A stretch of 64,000 nucleotides of DNA, taken from positions 6,723 to 70,722 of the forward strand of contig CAZIKB010000015.1 in the NCBI GenBank assembly GCA_964539665.1, written 5' to 3'. The notes under the pieces were generated by a model. It was not told where the DNA came from and did no database searches. It saw only the letters and a program-made list of their open reading frames with translations. Made by a program: the position numbers and the translations under genes. The first letter of the stretch is position 1, and each line of letters begins with the position of its first letter. The DNA is from CAZIKB01 sp964539665 (GTDB taxonomy: Bacteria > Zhuqueibacterota > Zhuqueibacteria > Oceanimicrobiales > Oceanimicrobiaceae). Below, in pieces: positions 19,970 to 28,772 of this stretch.

Positions 19970-22252
19970 ATGTTTGAATTCTTATTAAAATACAGTCCGG
20001 TTGTTTTTAAAGAAGGTACCTTTATTTTTAATTACATGCCTTCTCTATTTACTTTAATGGGAATATTTATCTTCTTACTGATTCTCCTCTGGTTTGTCTA
20101 CAGAAAAACCACACTTCATATTAATCGCTTTCTTAAAGGCGCTTTAATTAGTCTGAAGTTTTTTGTCATTGGTTTACTATTATTTACTCTATTGGAACCC
20201 ATACTCAAAGTTTCCGTTATCGTCCCTCGTCAAAGTTCTTTAATTCTGCTGGTAGATGATTCAAAAAGCATGACCATTAAAGATACCAATGATGACTTGT
20301 CAAGATCAAATTACATGATTAATCTTTTAGGAGATGAAACAAATCCGGGTATGGTTGCCAAATTGCAAAAGAATTTCAAAATCCAGATGTTCAAATTCTC
20401 ATCCGACGTTGAACACCTTAATAATACTGAAAGTATCACAACTAAGGGTGAAATCACTGATCTGGCAGAAAGTTTAAAATTCGCTGAAGAAATGGGCCAG
20501 CATGGTTCCGTTGCCGGAGTGTTACTTTTTACCGATGGAGCCAATAATGGCAACGACGATCCATTAGAAACTGCTGCCATGTTGAAAAATAATAAGCTGC
20601 CTGTATACGTCGTAGGAATTGGCAGTGAAAATGCAAATGATATTGAAATTTCAAAAGTAGCTGCCAATCATTCGGTCATTGAAAACTCGGTTGTTGAAAT
20701 TTCCACATTGATTAAAAATAAAAACATCAAGAACAAAGAAGTTGAAATTGAATTAAGAGAAGAAGGCATACTGGTAAAAAAACAAAATGAGAATTTAAAA
20801 GGTTCAGCCACTCGGATTTCCATGAAATTTTCCCCACAGAAACGTGGTTTTGTGCATTATACTCTAAACGTGGTAGCACACGAAAATGAAACCATAAAAG
20901 AAAATAACAGCAAAAGCTTCTTAATTGACAACCGCAATAAGGAGGCGAGAATATTATACATTGAGGGCTACCCAAGAGCTGAATTTAAATATCTCCGCCG
21001 AGCACTGGATGAGGATAAAAGCCTGGGACTTGTTTCACTGTTAAGGACAGGGCCGGATAAATTTTATCGTCAGGGTATCAAAAACCAGAATGAACTAAAG
21101 TCAGGTTACCCAAAATCTAAAGAGGACCTATTCAAATATGACGCGATAATATTTGGAAGCATTGAGGCTGATTTCTTTAAAGGCCAGGAATTGCAAAATA
21201 CCGTGGAATTTGTTTCCCAGCGTGGAGGTGGATTTTTAATGCTTGGCGGTGTGCATGCATTTGGTCAGGGTGGCTACTTCGAGACTCCCATTGAAAAAGT
21301 ACTTCCAGTGGAGCTTCCTTACCAAAACGGTACCGGAAGATCAACACCTGCAACATTCAGCGACAAATTTAAATTAGTTTTAACACCCGAAGGATTGCGT
21401 AATCCAATATTACAATTATCTCCTGAGGAAGACAACAACCGAACCTGGTGGGAAAAACTACCCGAATTAGAGGGATACAATCCACTGGGAAGAGCCAAAC
21501 CGGGCGCCACTATTTTGGCAGTGCATCCTTTAAGTGAATTTGACAATCCAAAGACCATTCTTGCTTTGCAGCGCTATGGCCGGGGCCGGTCCATGGTATT
21601 CGCGACGTCGAGTTCCTGGCACTGGCAAATGGGCATGCCTTATGAAGATATGAGCCATGAACGATTCTGGCGACAGATGCTGCGCTGGTTAGCGCTTAGC
21701 TCTCCCAGACCCCTGGAAGGCCATGTTGATAAAGAAACATACGTTCCGAATGAACAGGTAACGCTTAATGTGGATGTAAGGGACAGTGCTTTCTCTACCA
21801 TAGAGAATGCCACCATCAAAGCCGTAATCACGACGCCTTCCGGTAAATCTGTGGAAATTCCATTTAACTGGTCATCAAATGGTACAGTGGAATACACTGG
21901 TAAATTTCACCCGGAAGAAGAAGGATTGCATGTAGTCGATATTGTGGCATATTCAGCAAAAGGAGAATTTCTTGGCCGGACAGAATCCGCGTTTTTTGTA
22001 GAAGAGTCCAAAGTTGAGTTCACCAATGCGCAATTACAATCCGGGCTATTAAACAGGATTGCTGAAATCAGCGGTGGTAAATATTATCACGAGGAAGAAG
22101 CTGAAACTCTGCCGGATGATATTTCTGTGATGCAAAGCAGTTACTCCAGATTGGTTGAATACGATTTATGGGATATTCCGCTGCTTTTTCTATTAGCCAT
22201 CTGTTTTTTGTCGGGTGAATGGTATTTGCGTCGCAGTAAAGGAATGTCATAG
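19970..22252 (+). CDS. Membrane VWA protein with glutamine-amidotransferase-like domain
   Basis: A 760-residue protein with membrane helices at about 25-43, 60-80 and 735-752. The VWA domain begins at LILLVDDSKS, with MIDAS residues D96, S98 and S100 and a TDGANNG strand. Around residue 410-500 it has RGGGFLMLGGVHAFGQGG, the amidotransferase-like fold shared with BatA-type proteins but without a clear catalytic cysteine. The C-terminal part is Ig-like. It is the second membrane VWA protein of the operon, and the final helix places the bulk of the protein in the periplasm. The stop is TAG. Confidence 0.85.
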   Translation: MFEFLLKYSPVVFKEGTFIFNYMPSLFTLMGIFIFLLILLWFVYRKTTLHINRFLKGALISLKFFVIGLLLFTLLEPILKVSVIVPRQSSLILLVDDSKSMTIKDTNDDLSRSNYMINLLGDETNPGMVAKLQKNFKIQMFKFSSDVEHLNNTESITTKGEITDLAESLKFAEEMGQHGSVAGVLLFTDGANNGNDDPLETAAMLKNNKLPVYVVGIGSENANDIEISKVAANHSVIENSVVEISTLIKNKNIKNKEVEIELREEGILVKKQNENLKGSATRISMKFSPQKRGFVHYTLNVVAHENETIKENNSKSFLIDNRNKEARILYIEGYPRAEFKYLRRALDEDKSLGLVSLLRTGPDKFYRQGIKNQNELKSGYPKSKEDLFKYDAIIFGSIEADFFKGQELQNTVEFVSQRGGGFLMLGGVHAFGQGGYFETPIEKVLPVELPYQNGTGRSTPATFSDKFKLVLTPEGLRNPILQLSPEEDNNRTWWEKLPELEGYNPLGRAKPGATILAVHPLSEFDNPKTILALQRYGRGRSMVFATSSSWHWQMGMPYEDMSHERFWRQMLRWLALSSPRPLEGHVDKETYVPNEQVTLNVDVRDSAFSTIENATIKAVITTPSGKSVEIPFNWSSNGTVEYTGKFHPEEEGLHVVDIVAYSAKGEFLGRTESAFFVEESKVEFTNAQLQSGLLNRIAEISGGKYYHEEEAETLPDDISVMQSSYSRLVEYDLWDIPLLFLLAICFLSGEWYLRRSKGMS

Positions 22253-22393
22253 GTGCAAGTAAAACAAGGTGTAAATTAACGAAGTCTTGATTGTATAAAT
22301 GAAAAATGCAGATTGTAAATTTAAAAATGCAAAATGATTATTTTAAACCTTAATTAAAACTGGCAATTAATAACCAATGTCATTACAAATAAA

Positions 22394-23431
22394 ATGAAGA
22401 TATTTAACACAAAACACTTTCTTATTCCAGTACTATTTTTATTCTTTGGATGTATTTCATCCTCAATTTATGCGCAATCCTCTTTTTCGTTAGGCGAACG
22501 ATACGCCCTCATCGTTGGTGGCATTGGCGGGCAGGAAGAGTACACGGAACAGTATTTTTCTCAGACCAGCTACATGTACGAACTGCTCGTTGATTCATTA
22601 GGATATGATAATAACAAAATTATTTATCTATTTGAAGAGCCAATGTATGATTCATTAGTCATCAATTATCAAGCTACCGCAGAGAATGTCCGTAGAGCGT
22701 TTTTTCAGTTCGGACAAACCATGAAAGAAAAAGACCAGCTTTTTATTTTTATGGTGGGGCATGGTTCATTTGATGGAAACTGGAGTAAATTTAACCTGGT
22801 TGGTCCGGATTTGAGAGAGATAGATTTTGGTCGGCTATTAGCTGAGCTGCCAACCAGGAAAATTATCCTGGTTAATACAGCCAGCGCCAGCGGGCCGTTT
22901 ATCGAAAAGCTGAGCGGCAAAGAAAGAGTCATAATAACAGCCACAAAAAATGGTTTAGAGATTTTTGAGACCAATTTTGCTGATTTCTTTTTAGATGCGC
23001 TTTCCTCAGATGCAGCCGATTTAAATAAAGATAAGCGAGTTAGTATGCTTGAAGCCTTTAAATTTGCCAGGGCCAATCAGGATAAATGGTATGAAGATAA
23101 GCGCCAATTACGTGCAGAACATCCGCTGTTAGATGACAACGGCGATGGAGAAGGCAGTCAGAAACTGGACAATTCTAAGGACGGCCTCTGGGCCAGCCGG
23201 GTTTATCTTGCTCCCGTGGCTTCTGAATTAGAAGCTACCTTAAATAAAGTCAAATCAGGTACGCAATCTCCCGCAGACAGCTTATTTATCACGAAGTTAT
23301 CTCTCGAACAGGAGATCGAAGATTTAAAAGCCAAAAAGTCGCAGATAAAGTCCGAAGACTATTTCAGCCAACTCGAAGTCCTGCTTATTCAATTGGCTAA
23401 AAAAAATCAACAGATAAAAAAGCAGAAATAA
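22394..23431 (+). CDS. C13/caspase-like exported protein with the catalytic cysteine position changed
   Basis: A 345-residue protein with a signal peptide (LFLFFGCISSSIYAQ). The fold markers are those of legumain-type C13 peptidases: YALIVGG in the first strand, H123 in VGHGSFDG, and a strand IILVN leading into T162-A-S164-A-S-G167. In C13 peptidases the catalytic cysteine sits in an A-C-x-S-G context; here that position aligns with Ser164. The histidine is kept. I therefore infer a non-catalytic or altered member. It closes the Bat-like operon, 141 bp after the second VWA gene, and probably acts in the periplasm. The C-terminus is a coiled-coil-like helix. Confidence 0.75.
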   Translation: MKIFNTKHFLIPVLFLFFGCISSSIYAQSSFSLGERYALIVGGIGGQEEYTEQYFSQTSYMYELLVDSLGYDNNKIIYLFEEPMYDSLVINYQATAENVRRAFFQFGQTMKEKDQLFIFMVGHGSFDGNWSKFNLVGPDLREIDFGRLLAELPTRKIILVNTASASGPFIEKLSGKERVIITATKNGLEIFETNFADFFLDALSSDAADLNKDKRVSMLEAFKFARANQDKWYEDKRQLRAEHPLLDDNGDGEGSQKLDNSKDGLWASRVYLAPVASELEATLNKVKSGTQSPADSLFITKLSLEQEIEDLKAKKSQIKSEDYFSQLEVLLIQLAKKNQQIKKQK

Positions 23432-23433
23432 TC

Positions 23434-23670
23434 ACCACGGATTTTCACGGATTGTAGCTTATTGTTATAAAGTAATATTATTTTTGTAACTGTACAGACT
23501 GTCATTCTCTAAGAATCTTTTTATGAGTCCAAGAAAAGAACTACTTCACCAAATTTGATTTTTACACCCTACAGCAGTCAACTCCGAGCTATTTTCGAGG
23601 ATGAAAGTTGACGCTGAACAGTTGCGGTTTATTACTTTTAATTCTGTATATTTCCGTGTGGCTCCGTGGT
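23434..23670. repeat. Intergenic element with imperfect terminal inverted repeats
   Basis: The gap between the convergent C13-like and M48 genes opens with ACCACGGATTTTCACGGA (23434-23451) and closes with TCCGTGTGGCTCCGTGGT (23653-23670), which are complementary at 14 of 18 positions. A GTCAACT/AGTTGAC pair lies inside. Related fragments (CACACGGAGTTTTCACGGAA near 19790, AGTCCGTGGTAAAG near 12071) occur in other gaps, so this is probably a degenerate dispersed element. Confidence 0.4.
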
Positions 23671-23716
23671 AAACAAGTAGTGCGTTTTTTAATAAATACC
23701 TTTCCTGTTCAAAACC

Positions 23717-25180
23717 TCACTTTGTCAAAACCTTAATTCTATCCCCGGGTCGGACCCTGTCTGTCAACGTCATTCCATTCACGATTGCCAATTTATCGTC
23801 AGACATTTGCTCGTTTGGATATCGAGCTAAAAAATCTTTTAATGTTCCGTCTCTGGTCACTTTCACAACCTTTATCCGCGTGGGTTTAACATTTCTGGCT
23901 TTTGCGTTTTTTAGCCGATCGAAATTATTCATTGTGTACTTAAAAGCGCTTAGATTTTTGCTATAACCATTAAGCCCGCTGATACCAAGAAATGAAAATA
24001 CATATTTATCCTTTTCGATATAATAGGCTAGTATTTTAAGATCACCTTGTTGGCCTTTAACCGCCACCTCTCTTATCTCCGTAGTGAAGCCGTTTAATCT
24101 TTTATAATCTGAACTAATAAGATTGGCTTGTTGATCTGCAACAAATTTATCAGCCGCAGTTCTGGCGCTGGCTTGCTGAGAAAGTGAAAATAGTATGCCT
24201 GAAGATTGATCTTTTTTTATTATTTGAACTTGCTGAGGAGTATTGACTAACCGCCAATCAGCAGGCACTGGAAATTGAAACTCCAGAGTTGGATGGTAAA
24301 AATAATTATTTTCAACAAATCCCTGACGAGGATCATCCCCAAAAACCATTCCATCGATTAAGTTGAGATGACGCACTCTATCTGTTTTAAAATCAGATAA
24401 ACCTGATTTCTGCTGAGCGTCTCTGGCTAATTGCAAAGTCTTGGCTTCCCTGTCCACCGGATCAGGATGAGTGGAAAACCAGGCTTCCAGGGCGCCGCCG
24501 CCAGATCCGCCTCCTTGCTCTCTTAATTGAGCCAGTGTTCCAAAAAAATGAGACATGTTGCTGGCATCATAGCCAACAGTCGTGGAATATTGAACGCCAA
24601 GCTCATCTGACTGGCGCTCCTGATCCCGGCTAAATCTCATAAATAATAATCCCACTCCCAATTGGGCAACGTCGCTGTAGCGGCGAAATGTTTCGGAAAA
24701 AATGTACGCCGCGCCAAATCCAGCCTGGGCAAGTTGGGCACGCGTGTAGGCTTTAGCCCCGTGTCTTGCCGTAACGTGACCTATTTCATGCCCCATTACT
24801 CCGGCCAGCTCTGCTTCGGAATTCATATAGCCAAGAATACCCCTGGTAAAATAAACAAACCCTCCAGGTAGTGCAAAGGCATTAATAACCGGGCTGTCTA
24901 AAACTCGAAAATGGAATTCTAAATTTGAACGATGAGAAATTTTAGCCATTTTCTGACCAATTTCATTCACGTACTCATTAATTTCAGGATCATCATACAG
25001 CCCATACTGTGCCACTATTCCCGGATCAGCCTCAGTCCCCAGCTTGATTTCATCATTATTACTTAGCAAGCTAAATTCTTTTTTTCCAGTAACAGGATTT
25101 ATGGCGCACGAGGCAAGAAATTGAAATAAAAATAAAATAAACAGAACATAATTTATTTTTTTAAATATTCCTGGTCTCAC
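23717..25180 (-). CDS. M48 family zinc metalloprotease, lipoprotein
   Basis: A 487-residue protease starting at the GTG at 25180, with AAGGAGG five bases upstream. The signal ends in a lipobox (FLASC). The zinc site is H131-EIG-H135, with the distal acidic ligand in RQSDELGV. The C-terminal part, after about residue 265, has a region of unknown fold and then a basic tail with DRVRPGDRIKVL that resembles a LysM-like end. It matches the Bacteroidota-type BepA/M48 lipoproteins, which watch over outer-membrane protein assembly. That specific role is inferred. Confidence 0.88.
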   Translation of the reverse strand: MRPGIFKKINYVLFILFLFQFLASCAINPVTGKKEFSLLSNNDEIKLGTEADPGIVAQYGLYDDPEINEYVNEIGQKMAKISHRSNLEFHFRVLDSPVINAFALPGGFVYFTRGILGYMNSEAELAGVMGHEIGHVTARHGAKAYTRAQLAQAGFGAAYIFSETFRRYSDVAQLGVGLLFMRFSRDQERQSDELGVQYSTTVGYDASNMSHFFGTLAQLREQGGGSGGGALEAWFSTHPDPVDREAKTLQLARDAQQKSGLSDFKTDRVRHLNLIDGMVFGDDPRQGFVENNYFYHPTLEFQFPVPADWRLVNTPQQVQIIKKDQSSGILFSLSQQASARTAADKFVADQQANLISSDYKRLNGFTTEIREVAVKGQQGDLKILAYYIEKDKYVFSFLGISGLNGYSKNLSAFKYTMNNFDRLKNAKARNVKPTRIKVVKVTRDGTLKDFLARYPNEQMSDDKLAIVNGMTLTDRVRPGDRIKVLTK

Positions 25181-25275
25181 TTTAACCTCCTTGTGATTTT
25201 ATTACACAAAAATAACTCGACTTTTAATACCAATCAAGAGTTTCGTCCAATCACTATTTAGAACCGTTATTACTC

Positions 25276-25304
25276 TTGACTTTATTTCTTTGAATTACTA
25301 TACT
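25276..25304 (+). promoter_or_regulatory. Sigma70-type promoter for the HEPN/MNT pair
   Basis: TTGACT (25276-25281) and TATACT (25299-25304) are separated by exactly 17 bases. The site points to the HEPN start at 25418 and lies in the 237-bp divergent gap after the M48 gene. It has the same layout as the promoters at 27454 and 32242. Confidence 0.55.
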
Positions 25305-25417
25305 GAAGTATCCTATCAAGCAATTACTATTTTCTATTGAAATCTTTACTCTAAAAGTCAATAAAAAAATTACGTTTTAAAATTTAATTCAACATAAGAT
25401 CATATCTGGATATCTAA

Positions 25418-25995
25418 ATGACTCCTGAAAAACGAAATAAATCAGTCCGCAATTGGATTGAAAGCGCAGAATACGATCTGGCATCTGTACAACATATAGC
25501 AAGAAAAGGGTCGCTGTTTATATGTTGTATTTATGTGTCATTTGGCACTTGAAAAAATACTCAAAGCACATTTAGAACTATACGAAAATGAAGTGCTACC
25601 CAAAATTCATGATCTAAAAACTCTGGTTTCCAGAGCTAATCTAGAAATTCCCGATTTCATGATGAATATTATTCTTGAAATGAATTCTCCCCACAGCAAG
25701 CTGACGGGGTATCTTTGTTGTCATTCCCGCAATCTTTTAAGCGGGAATCCATACGATCACTGACTTCTGGATGTCCGATTAAGGCATTCGGGCATGACAC
25801 CTTTCAAAAAACGAAGCAAGCTTCGGGGAATTAAAACCGAAGAGATTAAATACAGTAAGCGTTCCAACTCGATATCCGGAAGATTTACAAAAAAGCTTAT
25901 CCGTTTTTACGAAAGAATATTGCTCAAAAGTACTAAAGGAAACCGAGGAGACACTTAAATGGCTCAAAACTCATCAAAGGTTTTCAGAACTATAA
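25418..25995 (+). pseudogene. HEPN domain protein, frameshifted and split by a repeat element
   Basis: Three pieces in three frames give a HEPN toxin-like protein. From the ATG at 25418 it reads MTPEKRNKSVRNWIESAEYD. A one-base gain in GGG near 25509 then shifts frame, and the match continues as LYVVFMCHLALEKILKAH to LTGYL near 25715. About 150 bp of repeat sequence follows, including the hairpin element at 25719-25799. The HEPN tail resumes in another frame near 25858 with TRYPEDLQKS and ends at 25995. The family acts as an RNase or AMPylation target beside MNT nucleotidyltransferases. The tail overlaps the MNT start by 37 bp. No functional protein is expected. Confidence 0.8.
25719..25799. 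repeat. Double-hairpin repeat element inserted in the HEPN gene (copy B)
   Basis: An 81-bp element opens with TGTCATTCCCG and closes with CGGGCATGACA (10 of 11 complementary). It contains two hairpins: CATTCCCGC/GCGGGAAT at the left and TGTCCGATT/ATTCGGGCA at the right. Its left half matches the hairpins at 6162 and 42470. A further CTTCGGGG/ACCGAAG inverted repeat (25813-25846) follows. It interrupts the HEPN coding sequence between LTGY and TRYPEDL. Confidence 0.65.
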
Positions 25996-26299
25996 AAAAA
26001 TACGTGCAGGCGCTTGAAGACAATGGAGTACAAGTTCAAAAAGTATTTCTGTATGGTTCATACGCAAAAAATTTGACCCACCGCAATAGCAATATTGACA
26101 TTATTATTGTTTCTTAGATTTTGTGGGGAAAAATTTACTTGAACGATTACAAATATTGGGGCAAGCTCATAGGAATATTTCTGAACCCATTGAAGCCTAT
26201 GGATTCACAGAAGAAGAAGTAGAAAACCGTGACCTCTCTGCATTCTGGGAGGAAATCATTGAAACTGAAGCCATTTCTATCACTGATGAAGTAACTTAA
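25959..26299 (+). pseudogene. MNT-type nucleotidyltransferase (antitoxin), frameshifted
   Basis: From the ATG at 25959 it reads as a minimal nucleotidyltransferase, with LYGSYAKN and SNIDIIIVS. At 26115 the frame hits TAG. Losing one T in TTTAGAT explains this, because the next frame continues at once with DFVGKNLLERLQILGQ and ends EAISITDEVT at 26299. The usual GSx(n)S-D-x-D active site reads S-N-I-D here, so the first aspartate is also missing. It is the partner of the broken HEPN gene; both halves of the toxin-antitoxin module are dead. Confidence 0.8.
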
Positions 26300-26395
26300 A
26301 AGTCATCTGCTAAAATTGTACACTCAAAATAACCTGGGATTAGAAAATAAATTCAAATTGAAAGGGGAATAATCATCATTCGGATTAGTTTAATC

Positions 26396-27382
26396 GTGAT
26401 TTTAATAATCGTTGTCATTGTTTATGCGATAAGAATGACAATGATTAAAATGCCTGGCGCAAGTCATGACGGTACTTTATCACCTCTACCCAGCAGTGAG
26501 GAAGCATTCCGGGACGCACTGCGACAGGATGTCGAAATACTCAGCGTTGAAATCGGAGAGCGCAACCTGGTTCTGTATGAAAACCTTACTACTACCAGCA
26601 ACTTTATAGAAAAATCATTTATTGAAGCCGGTTACGGGGTTCGGCGGCAAAGCTACGATGTTTCGGGGAAGCCCTGTTATAACATTGAAGTGGAAATTCC
26701 TGGTTTGGAAAGAAGGAACGAAATCGTCATCATTGGCGGCCATTACGACTCGGTGATCGGTTGTCCCGGCGCAAATGATAATGCCACGGGTATTGCGGCG
26801 CTGCTGGCATTGGCCCGAACATTCGCCGGTAAAAAGACCTCTAGAACGCTGCGCTTTGTCGCGTTCGCTAATGAAGAACCTCCCTATTTTAAAACCTCCA
26901 ATATGGGAAGTCTGGTTTATGCAAATAGATGTCGTAAACGCAATGAAAATATTGTGGCCATGCTCAGCCTGGAAACCATTGGCTATTATGCGGATGATGC
27001 TGGCAGTCAGGGCTACCCCTTCCCGATAGGATTTTTCTACCCATCAATCGGTAATTTCGTTGCTTTCGTCGGCAACTTCTCATCGCGTGCACTGGTTCGT
27101 GAAGTCGTGGCATCATTTCGTCGTCAGGTCAAATTTCCATCGGAAGGCGCGGCATTGCCCGGATTCATTCCAGGAATCGGTTGGTCGGATCACTGGGCAT
27201 TTTGGCAAAATGGCTACCAGGCCATAATGGTTACAGACACTGCTCCTTTTCGATACCTGAATTATCATACTTCACAAGACACGCCGGACAAAATTCATTA
27301 TGAACATTTTACCAGGGTGGTGGTTGGGCTGAAGCTTGTTGTGGATGAGTTGGCAGGTTTTGTTGATACTCCGAATAAGTAA
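26396..27382 (+). CDS. Membrane-anchored M28 family zinc peptidase
   Basis: A 328-residue M28 peptidase with one N-terminal membrane helix or signal anchor (ILIIVVIVYAI). Zinc ligands and catalytic acid are seen as GGHYDS, GANDNATG and ANEEPP, and the final histidine in NYHTSQDTP. The first conventional start is the GTG at 26396, but no ribosome site precedes it. AAAGGGG lies at 26361-26367 ahead of in-frame ATC/ATT codons at 26375-26380, which would give the natural start (M)IRISLIVI. The true start may therefore be non-canonical or mutated. It stands alone between the dead toxin-antitoxin pair and the ATPase operon. Confidence 0.85.
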   Translation: MILIIVVIVYAIRMTMIKMPGASHDGTLSPLPSSEEAFRDALRQDVEILSVEIGERNLVLYENLTTTSNFIEKSFIEAGYGVRRQSYDVSGKPCYNIEVEIPGLERRNEIVIIGGHYDSVIGCPGANDNATGIAALLALARTFAGKKTSRTLRFVAFANEEPPYFKTSNMGSLVYANRCRKRNENIVAMLSLETIGYYADDAGSQGYPFPIGFFYPSIGNFVAFVGNFSSRALVREVVASFRRQVKFPSEGAALPGFIPGIGWSDHWAFWQNGYQAIMVTDTAPFRYLNYHTSQDTPDKIHYEHFTRVVVGLKLVVDELAGFVDTPNK

Positions 27383-27453
27383 ATGTTTCCTTTGTGTCTT
27401 TTTCTCTTTGAATTTCTCACATATCATAACTAATTACTCCTAATAAAAAAATC

Positions 27454-27482
27454 TTGACTTTAATAAAAGAAGCATTTATATT
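27454..27482 (+). promoter_or_regulatory. Sigma70-type promoter of the ATPase operon
   Basis: TTGACT (27454-27459) and TATATT (27477-27482) are spaced by 17 bases. Transcription would begin near 27489, just ahead of the palindromes at 27493-27518 and about 70 bases before the first ATPase start. Confidence 0.65.
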
Positions 27483-27492
27483 TAATAATCAT

Positions 27493-27518
27493 GTTGCGCA
27501 ACAATTTCGTTGCGCAAC
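27493..27518. promoter_or_regulatory. Tandem GTTGCGCAAC palindromes, operator-like
   Basis: The 10-bp perfect palindrome GTTGCGCAAC occurs twice (27493-27502 and 27509-27518), 16 bp apart centre to centre, with AATTTC-type spacer. The pair lies directly after the inferred transcription start, a typical place for a dimeric repressor to block initiation. No regulator gene is recognisable nearby. Confidence 0.55.
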
Positions 27519-27557
27519 AAAACATGGATATTAACATTGAAAACACTAGAGCAAAAT

Positions 27558-28769
27558 ATGCCAGAACTAATTATTGGTAGTCCCCCACGTGGTGAAGATT
27601 ATTTTGGACAAAATGATTTAATAGAAAATTTATGGACAAAACTAAAGCATGACAATGTCCTCTTAGTAGCACCGAGAAGATTTGGTAAAACTGGAGCCAT
27701 GCACAAATTATTAGATGAACCGCGAGGAACATTTCAACCATTTTATATAGACGTTGAACCCATCAATAACGCTGCTAACTTTATGATTGAGCTCATAGCT
27801 GTATTACTTCGTGATTCCCATATAAAGAAAGTAATGAATGACTTTTGGGAAGGAACAAAAGGATTTGGACATTTCATAAGGGACTTACCTGAAAGTATAG
27901 ATGTCGGTGGAGTAAAGATTAAACTTCGTGAAAATACAGATATTCATCAGGAATGGCTATCATACGGAGAAAGAATTATGTCCCTGATAGCAAAGGATGG
28001 GCCTCCATTGCTATTGCTTATCGATGAATTTGCTATCATGATTAATAAGATTGCAAAAAACAATGAATCTGAAATGGAGCAACTCTTGAGATGGTTTCGA
28101 TCAGCTCGCATAGCGCCGAAAACTCAAACTCGATTTGTTATAGGCGGTTCTATAAATTTAATCTCTACTTTAGATTCTTTCCGTTTGGTAGACACTGTAA
28201 ACGACCTGGCACTTGTGAGGTTAAAACCGTTTACAACCGACATTGCCAAGGAATATATCAATGCGATTTTCGTTAAAAAAGGAATTAATATAAAATCTGA
28301 AATGATAGATACAATTCTGGAATTAGTAGGTACACCCATTCCGTATTTACTTGCGGTTTTGTTATCGTCCATTATAGATAGACAACGTGCGATAAAGGGA
28401 GTAATATCGATAGATTTGATAAAAAATGCATTCAATGAGGACTTGCTCAGTGGAGCCGCTTCTGCGTTTTTTGGCCAATATCGTTCAAGAATAAATGATT
28501 ATTATACTGAACTTGAAGCCAAGGTTGCTAAAGCAATTCTCGGTATGATGTCTCGAGCTGATAGTACGGTGAGAAAAGATATCCTTTACCAAATATATCT
28601 TAAAACACTAAATATCCAACCTAATACAAATGTGCAAGAAGATTTTTTACAGCTTATGTACAAACTTGAAAACGATTTTTATGTAATTGCTGAAAATGAC
28701 ACTTATGCTTTTTTTAGTCGGGTTATTCAACTCTGGTGGAAAAACCATTACGGTTTTCAAGGTGAATAA
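27558..28769 (+). CDS. AAA-family ATPase (archaeal-ATPase-like)
   Basis: A 403-residue P-loop ATPase starting at the ATG at 27558 (MPELIIGS); the in-frame TTG at 27510 lies inside an operator palindrome and is rejected. Walker A is A38-P-R-R-F-G43-K44-T45, where alanine takes the place of the first glycine. Walker B is LLLLIDEF at about residue 155-162. A helical region and a winged-helix-like C-terminal segment follow, as in archaeal-type ATPases (pfam ATPase_2 kind). It lies under a clear promoter with operator-like repeats and is followed after three bases by a second ATPase gene. Function unknown; the pair looks like an accessory signalling or conflict module. Confidence 0.75.
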   Translation: MPELIIGSPPRGEDYFGQNDLIENLWTKLKHDNVLLVAPRRFGKTGAMHKLLDEPRGTFQPFYIDVEPINNAANFMIELIAVLLRDSHIKKVMNDFWEGTKGFGHFIRDLPESIDVGGVKIKLRENTDIHQEWLSYGERIMSLIAKDGPPLLLLIDEFAIMINKIAKNNESEMEQLLRWFRSARIAPKTQTRFVIGGSINLISTLDSFRLVDTVNDLALVRLKPFTTDIAKEYINAIFVKKGINIKSEMIDTILELVGTPIPYLLAVLLSSIIDRQRAIKGVISIDLIKNAFNEDLLSGAASAFFGQYRSRINDYYTELEAKVAKAILGMMSRADSTVRKDILYQIYLKTLNIQPNTNVQEDFLQLMYKLENDFYVIAENDTYAFFSRVIQLWWKNHYGFQGE

Positions 28770-28772
28770 CCA

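Noticed and set aside
27510..27557. Upstream TTG start for the first ATPase
   Set aside because: The codon lies inside the second operator palindrome and the added residues do not fit the family; the ATG at 27558 begins at the conserved part.
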